Numbered from the stretch's first letter, positions 26,700 through 36,216 are shown. The stretch: 64,000 bases of DNA from Spongiibacter pelagi (GCF_014705705.1 NZ_JACXLD010000001.1:310001-374000), one strand, 5' to 3'. Numbers and translations are program-made. Notes: a model not told the origin generated them from the letters alone.

Positions 26700-29071
26700 T
26701 AATCCTCGTCGTCCAGATTCAGGCGGCGTGCCGACATGCTGGATAGTAGTCGCCACAGGGTAATGGCAAGAATAATTATTAACAGTAGCGAAAGTGCGAC
26801 AAGAAGAAGTGGGTGGTTGGAGAAGTGATACCAGATCAATTTGAACACGGGTAGTTTGCCAACAAAGTAGGTGTCTCCTACCTGAAAACTTTGTATATCA
26901 GTGTTACGGATGCTGGCGACCGAGCCAAAAAATTTACCGTGGCTGCTTGGGTCCAATAAAGCCTTGCTGATTAGAGAAAAATTTTCTATCGCATTGGTTT
27001 GCAGAATAACGGTACTGCGCTTTCTGTTTAGGGGTGATTGCGAACCGCTGAGGGTTGCAATATCGCCATCGGCATAGAGACTGATATCGACAACCGGTGT
27101 TCTTTTGTCAGAGCTGGACCAGTGCCCAAACAGTTCACGCTTTTCATACCTGGGCCGCTTTAATTCCCGCAAAGAGTTGTCCAGCAGCAAGGCGGCATCG
27201 CGATTGCCGTACAAGGTATTAGGCAGATCGGTGGCGAGCTGGATAGCTAAGATATCTTTGTTCTGTAGCTGCTTCTCGTTCCACTGGTCTGTCACCGTGA
27301 GCCCAACTCCGGGGTAACCGGTACTGGCCCCCATATGCCCGGCAATATTTAGCAGGGTTTCTACCTCGGAACGGCTTGCCTCTGGGCGAATTACTATCGC
27401 CGTTTCGGAAAGGTCGGCCATACGGCTAAACGGATAAGCAGCTGAGACAAAGGCATGCAAATTAGGCATTTCCATGTAGTGAGGGAACCCCCGGAAATCC
27501 AGGCTGCTGTCGCCACTGATCGAGGCTTTAGTCTGGCCTGCGGGGAGCGTCATACAGTTGCCTTCGGAGTTAGATGTAAATGCAAATTCAAAGGCCAGTT
27601 GATTTTGGGTTCCGACTCGGAAAGCGGGGATTCGGATATCGCCTTCTTGTTTGAAAAGACGGTTATCCAGCATGGGAATGCGAAAGAGCTTGTCTTCCTT
27701 TTCTTGGCCGCTAGAGGTCAGTTTGAAGCTTTGCACAAACTGATCGTTTAGATAGAAATTAAGTTTGGAGTCACCCAGGTTGCTTGCTGTAGGCGAGTAG
27801 CGGAAATTGAGATCAAGAGGAATGCCCCGGCTTTGCCAGGTGAATAGGTCAGGTGGTAGGCGCAGCGAAACTTTAATGGGTGCAGGTAGGCGTCCGATGG
27901 TTTCCAATTCACTGGGAGAACTAATCAGTTCAGCCAGTTTTACCGGGCGATCTGTTCGAATCCAGTTGGGGGCGTCATAGGGTTTTCGGGGTGCCAGTTC
28001 GGTAATCTGTTTGATGGTTGCGATTGAGCCGCTTAAGAGTGGATTACCCAGTGCGAGCGCCGATACAGCGGTAAGCAAGTCTTCGCTGTCTCGCCCCTGA
28101 ATCAGTAGTAGTTTGATATAGGGATTCTCTGGGTGGCTGATTAATTGCAAGGTCGGTTGATCGACTTTGGGCAGGTCAGCAAGGAATTTCGGGCGATTGT
28201 CATTGCTGGCAAAGACTAGCGCATGTTGTTGGGGCAGCGTGTCGATTAACACAGGAAATTGGCTGCCGCGCCACGTGGCAAGCGATCCGAAGTAAGAGCT
28301 GGCCACCGCCGCGGCCTGTATTGCTTTGATGTCGTACTGCTCGCCAAAGACGACAGGCAAGGTTACAGCAGAAAAATCATTTTTATCAAAAAACGGTGCG
28401 GGTAACAGAGCTAATTCATTGCTCAGTTTCAGTTTGCGGCTATTGAGGTGCAGTGTGCTGGCTTGGCTGATTTCGGTCCAGATGCTTGGATCGTCCGGGT
28501 TCCAGCATTCTTTGTTCAGGTGACCAATAAACTCGATCCGAATTTGGTTGTAGCTGCTGAAATAGCGCGGATCCAACTTGATTGAGTAATTTTGTGACTG
28601 CCCGATTTCGCTTTTGCGATAGGGAATGGCTTGCATGAATTCGTCATTGAGGTAGACCTTTAAATGAGAGAGGGTCTCTAGCAAGGCGGGCGAAGTCGAA
28701 ATTTTTAAGTCCAGCTCCGCAGATTCGATAATCTCATCCAGCCGTGAACCAAAGCCCAGAACTACCTGGCTGCCACTGCCTTTGAGATTTTGCGAGCGGC
28801 TATGCCCAAGTTTGTTGAGGTCTAGGGTGTAATTCTGGCGGGGAGCGGTGTCGGTTTTTGAGTGCTCGGTTGTCATTTTTGACGATACTGCGGCATGGCC
28901 AAGCATGGGATTAAGTACGAGCTGCGAGAGAAAAATCAGGCCCAGACAAGTACGGCTGACGCTTGTGATTTTGAACAATACTCCTCGCCTTGATGCCATT
29001 CCGGTGGAAGCGTGTTCTGTAGACCTTGGCTCAACGGGTCTTGGATGAATAAATTTGGGCTTAGTAAACAT
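26699..29071 (-). CDS. bcsB: Cellulose synthase regulatory subunit BcsB
   Basis: A 790-residue periplasmic protein with two carbohydrate-binding and two flavodoxin-like regions and a C-terminal membrane anchor (PLLLVALSLLLIIILAITLW). It docks on BcsA and guides the glucan through the periplasm. TGAGGACAAC just before the ATG at 29071 supports that start. This leaves an unusually long, basic n-region (about 40 residues) before the hydrophobic signal segment, so an internal start at 28999 is an alternative. bcsA ends 7 bases upstream. Confidence 0.93.
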   Translation of the reverse strand: MFTKPKFIHPRPVEPRSTEHASTGMASRRGVLFKITSVSRTCLGLIFLSQLVLNPMLGHAAVSSKMTTEHSKTDTAPRQNYTLDLNKLGHSRSQNLKGSGSQVVLGFGSRLDEIIESAELDLKISTSPALLETLSHLKVYLNDEFMQAIPYRKSEIGQSQNYSIKLDPRYFSSYNQIRIEFIGHLNKECWNPDDPSIWTEISQASTLHLNSRKLKLSNELALLPAPFFDKNDFSAVTLPVVFGEQYDIKAIQAAAVASSYFGSLATWRGSQFPVLIDTLPQQHALVFASNDNRPKFLADLPKVDQPTLQLISHPENPYIKLLLIQGRDSEDLLTAVSALALGNPLLSGSIATIKQITELAPRKPYDAPNWIRTDRPVKLAELISSPSELETIGRLPAPIKVSLRLPPDLFTWQSRGIPLDLNFRYSPTASNLGDSKLNFYLNDQFVQSFKLTSSGQEKEDKLFRIPMLDNRLFKQEGDIRIPAFRVGTQNQLAFEFAFTSNSEGNCMTLPAGQTKASISGDSSLDFRGFPHYMEMPNLHAFVSAAYPFSRMADLSETAIVIRPEASRSEVETLLNIAGHMGASTGYPGVGLTVTDQWNEKQLQNKDILAIQLATDLPNTLYGNRDAALLLDNSLRELKRPRYEKRELFGHWSSSDKRTPVVDISLYADGDIATLSGSQSPLNRKRSTVILQTNAIENFSLISKALLDPSSHGKFFGSVASIRNTDIQSFQVGDTYFVGKLPVFKLIWYHFSNHPLLLVALSLLLIIILAITLWRLLSSMSARRLNLDDED

Positions 29072-29078
29072 GTTGTCC

Positions 29079-31715
29079 TCAGTTCGAGAAATGGCGAGCT
29101 GATTGAATGCGGGTCGGCAGATAACTGTAAATTTTATCGCGGACGGCTTGGTAAAAATAATAAATCTGTGGAAGCGGCTTTGGCCCTATCTCCAGGAACT
29201 GCTGGTAGCCACGCAGACTTGCGGCAGCAATTTGCTTAAAACTAAAGCCGGGGCGGTCATAGTGAAAGCCCCCGCGGGATTTAATCCAGTTGTCAGAGCG
29301 AGCAAATGTGCACTGCACATAGCGCGTCATTTCCTGGTGATCAAGATACTGTAATTGCAGCCCGGCTACGGTGTTATTAGAAAACATAACTTTGGCCGAG
29401 AAGGCAAAATACTCGCCAGCTCGCTCCATAATGACATCCAATATTTGCCCTTCTTCAAGGGCGCTTGTGGCTTCGTGTTCTATGCGCATGCCATTAAATG
29501 AAAAATCGCGCAACCGGGCGCTTAGGCGATGTCCACTTGGCAGAGCGAGGGAAACAGGGATATCAGCCACGACTCGGGGTGTACTCCGAATTTGTTTTAA
29601 CTCCCTTGCTACGGCAGCGGCGGCCCCTAACAGCAGAAGGTTGTAGAGAGTCCAGGCCATGTTTACCAGTACCGCCGCGATTTCGGTTTCGGGGCCAAAA
29701 GCAAGACGAAAGCCACCCCAGATACAGCCGAGTACATTGAGTGCGATCAAGAGCAGATAAGGCTTGGAAATCACCCAGTCAAAATACTCTTCGTCGATTC
29801 TCCCACCTTTGGCAGTGACATTAAACGTGCCTTTGTGGGGAGCGAACAAGGCGACGATGGTTGGCCGGGCTACATACCAGGCTAATACGGTTTCATAGAC
29901 CTCGCCCCAGAACGAGTAGCGGTATTTTCCATGTACTTTCGAATTCACAAGGGACGAGTGAAACATGTGAGGGATGACATACAGCAGCAACAAACCTGCG
30001 GGGGCATAGATGACGTAGGTATGCAATAAAAGGAAAACTAACGGTGCCGTCAGAAAGATCAGCCGCGGTATGCCCGAAAGGAAATGCATCATTGCGTTGA
30101 AATAGCATAGGCGTTGATGCCACTTTAGGCCGGGGCCGCGCAGGGGGTTATCCAACCGCAAAATCTGGGTCATGCCTCTGGCCCAGCGAATGCGCTGGCC
30201 GATATGGGCAGAGAGGGTTTCGGTCGCAAGCCCGGCTGAAATTGGCACTCGAAGATAAGCAGAGTTATAGCCTTTGCGGTGCAGCCGCAGTGAGGTATGG
30301 GCATCTTCGGTCACTGTTTCAACGGCAATACCGCCAATTTCTTCCAGTGGTATTCTGCGAATAATCGCGCAGGAACCGCAAAAAAAACTGCCATTCCAAA
30401 GGTCATTGCCATCTTGGGTTAGGCCATAAAACAAGGTGCCTTCACTGGGAACTTGATGGAAGTGACTGAGGTTGCGTTCAAAGGGATCGGGAGAATAAAA
30501 GTGGTGGGGGGTTTGAATTAGTGCCAGTTTTGGGTCTTTGAGAAACCAGCCCATAGATAACTGGAAGAAACCCCGGGTGGGGATATGATCACAGTCGAAG
30601 ATGGCAACGTATTCCCCGGTAGTTTGCTTGAGTGCGTAATTGATATTGCCGGCCTTGGCGTGCTCATTGGTAGGGCGGCGGATATAGTTTATGCCGACGT
30701 CTTTGGCAAAGTCTTTGAAAGTGTCGCGCTTGCCATCGTCAAGCAGGTGAATTTCAAACTTGTCTCTGGGCCAGTCCAAGCCTAAGCAAGCATAGATCGT
30801 GGCTTTCACTACATCGAGAGGTTCATTGTAGGTCGGTATAAAAATATCCAGCTTTGGCCAGTCCTGTTCGTTTCCTGGGAGTGGGACAGGATTGCGGCGC
30901 AGTGGCCAGATATTTTGAAAATATCCTAGAAGTAGCACGATCCATGCGTAAATCTCTGCCGCTACAATTAATAGCCCGAAAAAGAGGCCAAGGGCGTCAT
31001 CCCAGTTGAGGCTGTTGTTTAAACGCCACCAGAGGTAACGGCTGGAAACGATAACCGATAGCACCATGAGTAGCATGGTTGAAAAACGCCCTGAAACCTG
31101 CCGCAGTAGAGCGGCAACCAGTAGCAGTACGCAGACATAGATGGTTTGTGCCTGATAATCCATGGGGACGCTAATGCAGAGCAACATAGCACAGCCAACA
31201 ATAATGCCGAGCATCTGCTGTTGGGTGCGGGATAGGGCTTTGTCGCTTGCTGGATTATAACTTTGGTGAAGGCTGAGTTTCTTTTCAGCCCGCATAATTC
31301 CCCACCTAATTAGCGCCGTGCTCTTAAACAGCCAATGGACAGATCGGAGGTCTCCGGGGGTATACGCCTTGGGTAAAGGCGGTTTAAACGCAGGCTGAGT
31401 ATCAGAGGGCGTTTGCCGGATACAAATTAACCAGGCTCCTTGAATTAGTAGACGCAGGGGGTCACCCCAGCGGGGGCGGCTGAAGTTCACTTTGGGAAAT
31501 AGTGTTGCCGGTGCTGACCAGGTAGTGCGACCGGCAATCTGCGATTGCAGGAAAAGCCATGAGAACCCAAGCCAAAGCAAGACAGTAAATCGCCCGATGT
31601 TGTTGAAATGGCTTGTTTCGTGACGGAAAACCTCAAACATGTTTTCCAAGCGGTCTGCTTGCCTTACATCCAGGTAACGAGACAGGCCGCGAATATTTGG
31701 GTACTCACGGGTCAT
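29079..31715 (-). CDS. bcsA: Cellulose synthase catalytic subunit BcsA (UDP-forming)
   Basis: An 878-residue membrane glycosyltransferase family 2 enzyme very close to E. coli BcsA. Catalytic elements: LLDDGKRD, IFDCDHIPTRGFF (DxD), VTEDAHTSLRL (TED) and QRIRWARGM (QxxRW), roughly residues 330-510. The C-terminal PilZ domain keeps both c-di-GMP elements, RSTPR (RxxxR) near residue 707 and RDFSFNGM (DxSxxG) near 737, so activation by c-di-GMP is expected. A GTG start at 31730 is possible. I chose the ATG at 31715 because it overlaps the bcsQ stop as ATGA, the pattern used across this operon. Confidence 0.96.
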   Translation of the reverse strand: MTREYPNIRGLSRYLDVRQADRLENMFEVFRHETSHFNNIGRFTVLLWLGFSWLFLQSQIAGRTTWSAPATLFPKVNFSRPRWGDPLRLLIQGAWLICIRQTPSDTQPAFKPPLPKAYTPGDLRSVHWLFKSTALIRWGIMRAEKKLSLHQSYNPASDKALSRTQQQMLGIIVGCAMLLCISVPMDYQAQTIYVCVLLLVAALLRQVSGRFSTMLLMVLSVIVSSRYLWWRLNNSLNWDDALGLFFGLLIVAAEIYAWIVLLLGYFQNIWPLRRNPVPLPGNEQDWPKLDIFIPTYNEPLDVVKATIYACLGLDWPRDKFEIHLLDDGKRDTFKDFAKDVGINYIRRPTNEHAKAGNINYALKQTTGEYVAIFDCDHIPTRGFFQLSMGWFLKDPKLALIQTPHHFYSPDPFERNLSHFHQVPSEGTLFYGLTQDGNDLWNGSFFCGSCAIIRRIPLEEIGGIAVETVTEDAHTSLRLHRKGYNSAYLRVPISAGLATETLSAHIGQRIRWARGMTQILRLDNPLRGPGLKWHQRLCYFNAMMHFLSGIPRLIFLTAPLVFLLLHTYVIYAPAGLLLLYVIPHMFHSSLVNSKVHGKYRYSFWGEVYETVLAWYVARPTIVALFAPHKGTFNVTAKGGRIDEEYFDWVISKPYLLLIALNVLGCIWGGFRLAFGPETEIAAVLVNMAWTLYNLLLLGAAAAVARELKQIRSTPRVVADIPVSLALPSGHRLSARLRDFSFNGMRIEHEATSALEEGQILDVIMERAGEYFAFSAKVMFSNNTVAGLQLQYLDHQEMTRYVQCTFARSDNWIKSRGGFHYDRPGFSFKQIAAASLRGYQQFLEIGPKPLPQIYYFYQAVRDKIYSYLPTRIQSARHFSN

Positions 31716-32470
31716 TTTGCCACTCGCCACAGGTTTTCACAGCAATGGGCCAGTGCAAGAAATTCTTTGCTGGCCTGACTTGCCGGTGCATAGCTGACCA
31801 CAGTTTGGAGGTGTGCGCAGGCTTCGGCCACGGTGATGTCCTGCGACAGGGCTATTGGCAGTATCTGCTCGTGGAATTCGGTTTGAATAACCAGTCGTAA
31901 ATCGTGATGAAGTTGAGATTCAGGTCGCTGCATATTGAGTAGCAGGAGTGCGGAATAATCGCGCCAGTCCGGATGATTTTTTAACAAACTGTAATCCGGG
32001 GCAGAGGGCGTGAGAGTGGTTATGAGGCGAGCGTTAAGTGTGAACAGTTCCTTGAGATATTGATACTCCGCCCATGCCCATTTCTGTGTTGAAATCGTCG
32101 GGCAGTCGATAATCAAAAAGTCCACGCCTTTCAGCTTGGCCAGTGTCTTACTGAGTAGTTCCGGTTTGGACGACAAGATGGCATTTAGCCGATACCTCTC
32201 TTCCAGTTTCAGGCTGCCATAGGGCAGCATCCAGCGTCCATCATTACTTTGAAAGGCGGCGTTGCTGAAATCGTGTCCATCGAGAAGGGCTTGGCCCCAG
32301 CCACGCGAAGAACGGGGGTCAATACCAAAGTAGAGGCTGGTGGTATTGCTGTCGTTTAAGTCCAGGGTCAGGGTTTGGTGGCCATTTTTCTGTAAGGTCG
32401 CGGCCAGGTTTGCGGTCACGCTGCTGTTACCGACTCCGCCGCGGCATCCTGAAAACAGCAGGGTTTTCAT
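31712..32470 (-). CDS. bcsQ: BcsQ, ParA/MinD-like ATPase of the cellulose system
   Basis: A 252-residue SIMIBI-class protein. The P-loop reads GCRGGVGNSSVTANLAATL. It lacks the C-terminal lysine-threonine of the usual GGVGKTT and is thus a deviant loop, as in E. coli BcsQ (RGGVGTTT). VDFLIIDCP is the Walker B strand. BcsQ works with BcsR at the cytoplasmic face of the synthase and is needed for its polar assembly in enterobacteria. Its ATG overlaps the bcsR stop (ATGA). The reading frame is intact here, unlike the well-known nonsense allele in E. coli K-12. Confidence 0.92.
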   Translation of the reverse strand: MKTLLFSGCRGGVGNSSVTANLAATLQKNGHQTLTLDLNDSNTTSLYFGIDPRSSRGWGQALLDGHDFSNAAFQSNDGRWMLPYGSLKLEERYRLNAILSSKPELLSKTLAKLKGVDFLIIDCPTISTQKWAWAEYQYLKELFTLNARLITTLTPSAPDYSLLKNHPDWRDYSALLLLNMQRPESQLHHDLRLVIQTEFHEQILPIALSQDITVAEACAHLQTVVSYAPASQASKEFLALAHCCENLWRVAK

Positions 32471-32646
32471 TTTTCAGCTTCCTCTGCGCCTGACGGTAAG
32501 TCTGTGCCCTTGCTTAGTAATTGCAGTAGCGGCCAGCGGGCCAGCGCGTGTTGGTAATCTTTGCGGCGGGCTATTTCGTGGTAGGGCAGCGCATCTTGTT
32601 GCAGCGAGCGGTAGGTAAATGCGATGTCATGGCTTGGTTCTACCAC
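32467..32646 (-). CDS. bcsR: BcsR, small cellulose regulator (59 aa, GTG start)
   Basis: A 59-residue frame preceding bcsQ. It contains YHEIARRKDYQHALARWPLL, where ARWPLL matches the conserved end of E. coli BcsR (LKRWPLL). The start is GTG, placed 7 bases after a strong ribosome site AAGGAG. The stop overlaps the bcsQ ATG as ATGA. BcsR binds and stabilises BcsQ and contributes to c-di-GMP-dependent assembly with BcsE in enterobacteria. It is the first gene of the minus-strand bcs message; the promoter must lie in the ~100 bases before bcsE, where I see no clear sigma-70 site. Confidence 0.85.
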   Translation of the reverse strand: MVEPSHDIAFTYRSLQQDALPYHEIARRKDYQHALARWPLLQLLSKGTDLPSGAEEAEK

Positions 32647-32747
32647 CCTTATCTCCTTGATTTTATGATTGAAATAAACGTCAATATTCCCTCAGGGTGA
32701 GCATAGCTTGTCGAGCTTGCTCAGAAAAGTACCTATAGAGAGTCTTT

Positions 32748-34340
32748 ATGGCATTGTCGTCTATATGCATAGCTTCTGGTGAGTCCGTGAAGGGGACTTG
32801 CTATGCGTTCTCATGCACGCAGCTTGCAGACGCGGCAGCCTTGTCGATGTATCTGTTCCACGATCGCACAAAGAAAGATATTTGCGTTTATCAATATGAA
32901 CAAACGGAATTCAGTGATCAGCTCGGTTCACGAATCGGCGCGGTTTTTGAACAGTTTCTTCAAGGCGGGAAAAATAACTTTTTTTGGAATCGGCTGGGGT
33001 CGGGCCGAAAACGAAGAAATCTTGCGACGCTACTGTCGGAATTGCGGCGCTTATATCCTCGGGAAGGCAGCCGCTTATTCGTCTGCGTTTCTTGGAGTGC
33101 CTCAGAAGAGTTTACTGCTTTACCTCCAACAAAACAGCGGAAGGTATTAGCTGCATTTAGTGAATGGGCGGCTTCTCAGGGGATACAGCTTCACTTGGTT
33201 TTTCTCGGTAGCGCTATTTATCTTGGTGGTGCTGCGCTTGCGGCAAGTAAACTTTCTGGTTTGGCAAAATTTTCAGCGATCTCGGCGGCAAGCTATGAAT
33301 TGACCGTCGATTTTTGGCTTGCCGCGGAGTCTATTTTCGCTCGTGAGTGGCTTCTGGCTCTAAGCGAGGATCAAACTTGGCAAGTAGAAGAAGTGCGCGC
33401 GCACAAGGGTGAAGCAGTTGAGCAGAGAAAGCGAGTAAATAAAACGCGTATCTTTGCCTCCCGAATGGTACTGGGCGATGCAGGAGCGTCTGCGGCGAAT
33501 ATTTTTGCGCGTGTGGCCGAGTCAAATGCCGAGCTTGTAGAAATTGCAAGCAAGGGCGTCGATATTGCGGCTTTTGGTTGTGACAGCAACACGGATTTCC
33601 TGAACTTGGCTGAACAAATTCACAGTCTGCGTAAAGTGGCAGAGCCTGGGCTGAGAATTATGGTCAGAGAAATGCGGCCTTATCTACGACACACAGATGA
33701 GCAGTTTCTACTACGAGCGGGTGCTGATTTGGTCGTTCCGGCAGCATTAAGTTTTTCCACCTTTTTGGGGCAGCTTTCTGCGCTGAGCAAACTTTATTCT
33801 ACGCGAGATACCGTCTCTGACTTTACTTTGCTGCGAGAGACATGGCGTCCACCTTTGCAATCGGGTTATACCGATCCAGAGCAGTTTATTGACCATGTTC
33901 GCAACGAGTTTGAGCGAGCAACCTATACGGACGTTGAGCACGCACTGGTCGTCCTACGGCCGGCTGAAGGCATACGTGTCAAAGACTGTCTGTCATTGTG
34001 TGGGCTCTTTCGTGAGGGTGATCAGGTGACGGCTTCGAGTAAAGGGGTTTACTTGTTTTTCTATGCCTGCCGAGGTGGTGATGTAGATATTGCATTGCGA
34101 CATAGTTTTTCATTGCCAGCCGATCAATTGTTTAGTCACAGAGACGTCATTGTGATCCAGGACGGCCTCTCATCGATTTTCAGAGAAATTCGAAGCTATG
34201 CCGATCTTGAGGAATTCAGTTCGCTGGCCTCTGATCATCAAGGCAATCTGAAGGGATCTCTGGCAGGACAATCCGACAATCTATTGTCGATGGATGCTAT
34301 CTTGGCTAAACCTTTGATCCTGGAAAGTAGCGAGAAATGA
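32748..34340 (+). CDS. bcsE: BcsE, c-di-GMP-binding cellulose biosynthesis protein
   Basis: A 530-residue cytosolic protein divergent from bcsRQABZC. The C-terminal GIL (GGDEF I-site-like) region carries the c-di-GMP motif RxGD as LFREGDQV (Arg422-Asp425), the position where E. coli BcsE has its RxGD. A second match, ACRGGDVD (442-445), follows 20 residues later. The N-terminal part resembles degenerate ATPase and receiver-like folds of BcsE. It enhances cellulose output by handing c-di-GMP to the synthase with BcsRQ and BcsF. Its stop overlaps the bcsF start (ATGA). Confidence 0.9.
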   Translation: MALSSICIASGESVKGTCYAFSCTQLADAAALSMYLFHDRTKKDICVYQYEQTEFSDQLGSRIGAVFEQFLQGGKNNFFWNRLGSGRKRRNLATLLSELRRLYPREGSRLFVCVSWSASEEFTALPPTKQRKVLAAFSEWAASQGIQLHLVFLGSAIYLGGAALAASKLSGLAKFSAISAASYELTVDFWLAAESIFAREWLLALSEDQTWQVEEVRAHKGEAVEQRKRVNKTRIFASRMVLGDAGASAANIFARVAESNAELVEIASKGVDIAAFGCDSNTDFLNLAEQIHSLRKVAEPGLRIMVREMRPYLRHTDEQFLLRAGADLVVPAALSFSTFLGQLSALSKLYSTRDTVSDFTLLRETWRPPLQSGYTDPEQFIDHVRNEFERATYTDVEHALVVLRPAEGIRVKDCLSLCGLFREGDQVTASSKGVYLFFYACRGGDVDIALRHSFSLPADQLFSHRDVIVIQDGLSSIFREIRSYADLEEFSSLASDHQGNLKGSLAGQSDNLLSMDAILAKPLILESSEK

Positions 34341-34567
34341 TGGACTTGCAAAGTTTGATGATTGTTTTTCTGCTCGGCGCTTTTTTGGGGCTGGCAGCCG
34401 GGGTTGCGGGCAAGAAGAGGGTCATAAACTTTCTGCTGCGTCCTTTGCAACGCTTTATCTTGGTACCACGTTATTTAACGCCTTATGAAGTGCCTAAAAA
34501 TACCCGGTCCTCAGATGGAAAATTAATAGTTAAAGGCACAAGGACTTCGGAACAAAGTAATGCCTGA
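34337..34567 (+). CDS. bcsF: BcsF, small membrane anchor for BcsE
   Basis: A 76-residue protein with one N-terminal membrane helix (LMIVFLLGAFLGLAAGVAG). The basic cytosolic tail includes VPRYLTPYEVP, which aligns with PRYVKP in E. coli BcsF. In enterobacteria BcsF recruits BcsE to the membrane. It overlaps bcsE by 4 bases and bcsG by 8, showing tight coupling. It is somewhat longer than the E. coli protein (63). Confidence 0.85.
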   Translation: MMDLQSLMIVFLLGAFLGLAAGVAGKKRVINFLLRPLQRFILVPRYLTPYEVPKNTRSSDGKLIVKGTRTSEQSNA

Positions 34568-36185
34568 TCACGATCGTGCCGAAGTGGCCAAGATTAAAGG
34601 GGAGTCGCTGGGGCAAATTTTGCCAGGACTGTCGCTGTGGAATCTGTATTTTATTGCGAAGTTGATACTCCACTATCAGGGATTTATAGAATTCCATCTG
34701 TTGGAAAACCTGGCGTTTTTGGCGTTCTTACTGTTTCCCGTTCAGTCGCTGCTTTTGAAAATTTCCAGACAGATTGCCGCAATTCCTGTTGGACTGTGGC
34801 TTTTGCATTACGACTCCTTCCTACCGCCCCTATCTCGTTTAACTGCACAGTTGGAAGAGCTTTCAACGTTTGAGCTCGATTACCTCGTTGAGTTGTTTTT
34901 CCGGTTTTTCCCCCCAAGAGTCCTATTGGTGGGTTTTCTTTTATTGGTGGTGTACTACTTTTTTTCTAAGGTCTTCAAACTTACAGCGGTTGTGGTTCTT
35001 GCTGTGGCGGTATTCAGTGTTCAACAAGTACAACAGCAACTTCACACTGATTCCGTTAATAAACAAGCTTCGAGTGGGGTAAGCCAGGTTGGGATTAGAG
35101 CAATTACCGATGAGCTGCTAAATACAGAGTTGGGGGCTTTCTTTGAGGAGCAGGCAAAAGAGGAAGTGCCGATATCTGTAAAGCAAAGTGCCAACGCCGA
35201 TTTTGATATTCTTTTTCTCAGTGTCTGCTCGTTGGGGTGGGATGATCTTGAGGTGAGCGGTTATTCAAACCCTGCGTTATTTTCTCGATTTGATATTGTT
35301 TTTGACCAATTTAACTCGGTCACTTCCTACAGTGGTCCGGCCTTATTGCGTCTTTCAAAATCCCGTTGTGGTCAGTTGCCACACAAGGGGCTTTATGAAG
35401 CGCTTCCACCAGAGTGCAATCTATTTGCCAGCCTGGAAACGCCTGATTTCGAGCAGAGTCTCTTGCTGAATCATAGTGGCAAGTTCGGAAATTTTCTTGA
35501 ACGGCTACGCAGTTATGGCGGGATTAATGCGACGTTAATGCCACAAGATAATTTAACCGTCACCCAAAAAGATTTTAGCGGGGATTCGATATACAAGGAT
35601 TATGATGTCTTGTCGAAATGGTGGTCGTACAGGCTTGAAAAGCCGAACTCAAATTTTGTTGCCCTCTATAACACTACGACACTGCATGACGGAAACCGTC
35701 TTCTCCAGGGGCCTCGTATCGGCTTGCCAAGCTACAAGTTGCGCATTGATGCCTTGCTTAAAGATTTCAATCGCTTTCTCGACGATCTGGAAAAATCGGG
35801 TCGAAATGTATTGGTGGTGTTGATTCCCGAACACGGTGCAGGTTTGCGCGGCGACAAAATGCAGATTTCCGGTATGCGAGAAATTCCCTCCCGCTCGATC
35901 ACCCATGTCCCGGTTATGGCGAAATTGATCGGCCCCGGTCTGAAACGACAGGGGGATGTGGCACATGTTGATATCCCGACCAGTCACATGTCGATTACAC
36001 GTTTGCTGGAAAATATCTTTGAACAAAATACGTTTGCTAAAGCCGAGTATTCTGCGGCGGATTTAATTCGAAAGATGCCGGAGTTGAAATGGGTTTCGCA
36101 AAATGAAGCGATAACCGTTATGCAGGAAAACAAACAGTTTTATATTTCTCTAGACGGACAAACCTGGTCTAACTACCCGGATTAA
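34560..36185 (+). CDS. bcsG: BcsG, cellulose phosphoethanolamine transferase
   Basis: A 541-residue inner-membrane enzyme with about five N-terminal helices and a periplasmic alkaline-phosphatase-fold domain from about residue 200. The nucleophile region is FNSVTSYSGPALLRL (catalytic Ser). Zinc ligands are in FLSVCSLGWDDLE and IPEHGAGLRGDKMQ. BcsG moves phosphoethanolamine from phosphatidylethanolamine to glucose C6 of nascent cellulose. The product in this organism should therefore be pEtN-cellulose (inference from gene content). cobS begins 31 bases downstream on the same strand. Confidence 0.94.
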   Translation: MPDHDRAEVAKIKGESLGQILPGLSLWNLYFIAKLILHYQGFIEFHLLENLAFLAFLLFPVQSLLLKISRQIAAIPVGLWLLHYDSFLPPLSRLTAQLEELSTFELDYLVELFFRFFPPRVLLVGFLLLVVYYFFSKVFKLTAVVVLAVAVFSVQQVQQQLHTDSVNKQASSGVSQVGIRAITDELLNTELGAFFEEQAKEEVPISVKQSANADFDILFLSVCSLGWDDLEVSGYSNPALFSRFDIVFDQFNSVTSYSGPALLRLSKSRCGQLPHKGLYEALPPECNLFASLETPDFEQSLLLNHSGKFGNFLERLRSYGGINATLMPQDNLTVTQKDFSGDSIYKDYDVLSKWWSYRLEKPNSNFVALYNTTTLHDGNRLLQGPRIGLPSYKLRIDALLKDFNRFLDDLEKSGRNVLVVLIPEHGAGLRGDKMQISGMREIPSRSITHVPVMAKLIGPGLKRQGDVAHVDIPTSHMSITRLLENIFEQNTFAKAEYSAADLIRKMPELKWVSQNEAITVMQENKQFYISLDGQTWSNYPD

Positions 36186-36216
36186 TTATGCAGCCCGATT
36201 TCACGGAGCGTGAGCT

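Noticed and set aside
36186-36216. B12 riboswitch before cobS
   Set aside because: Only 31 bases separate bcsG from cobS, too short for the element, and no conserved B12-box sequence was seen.
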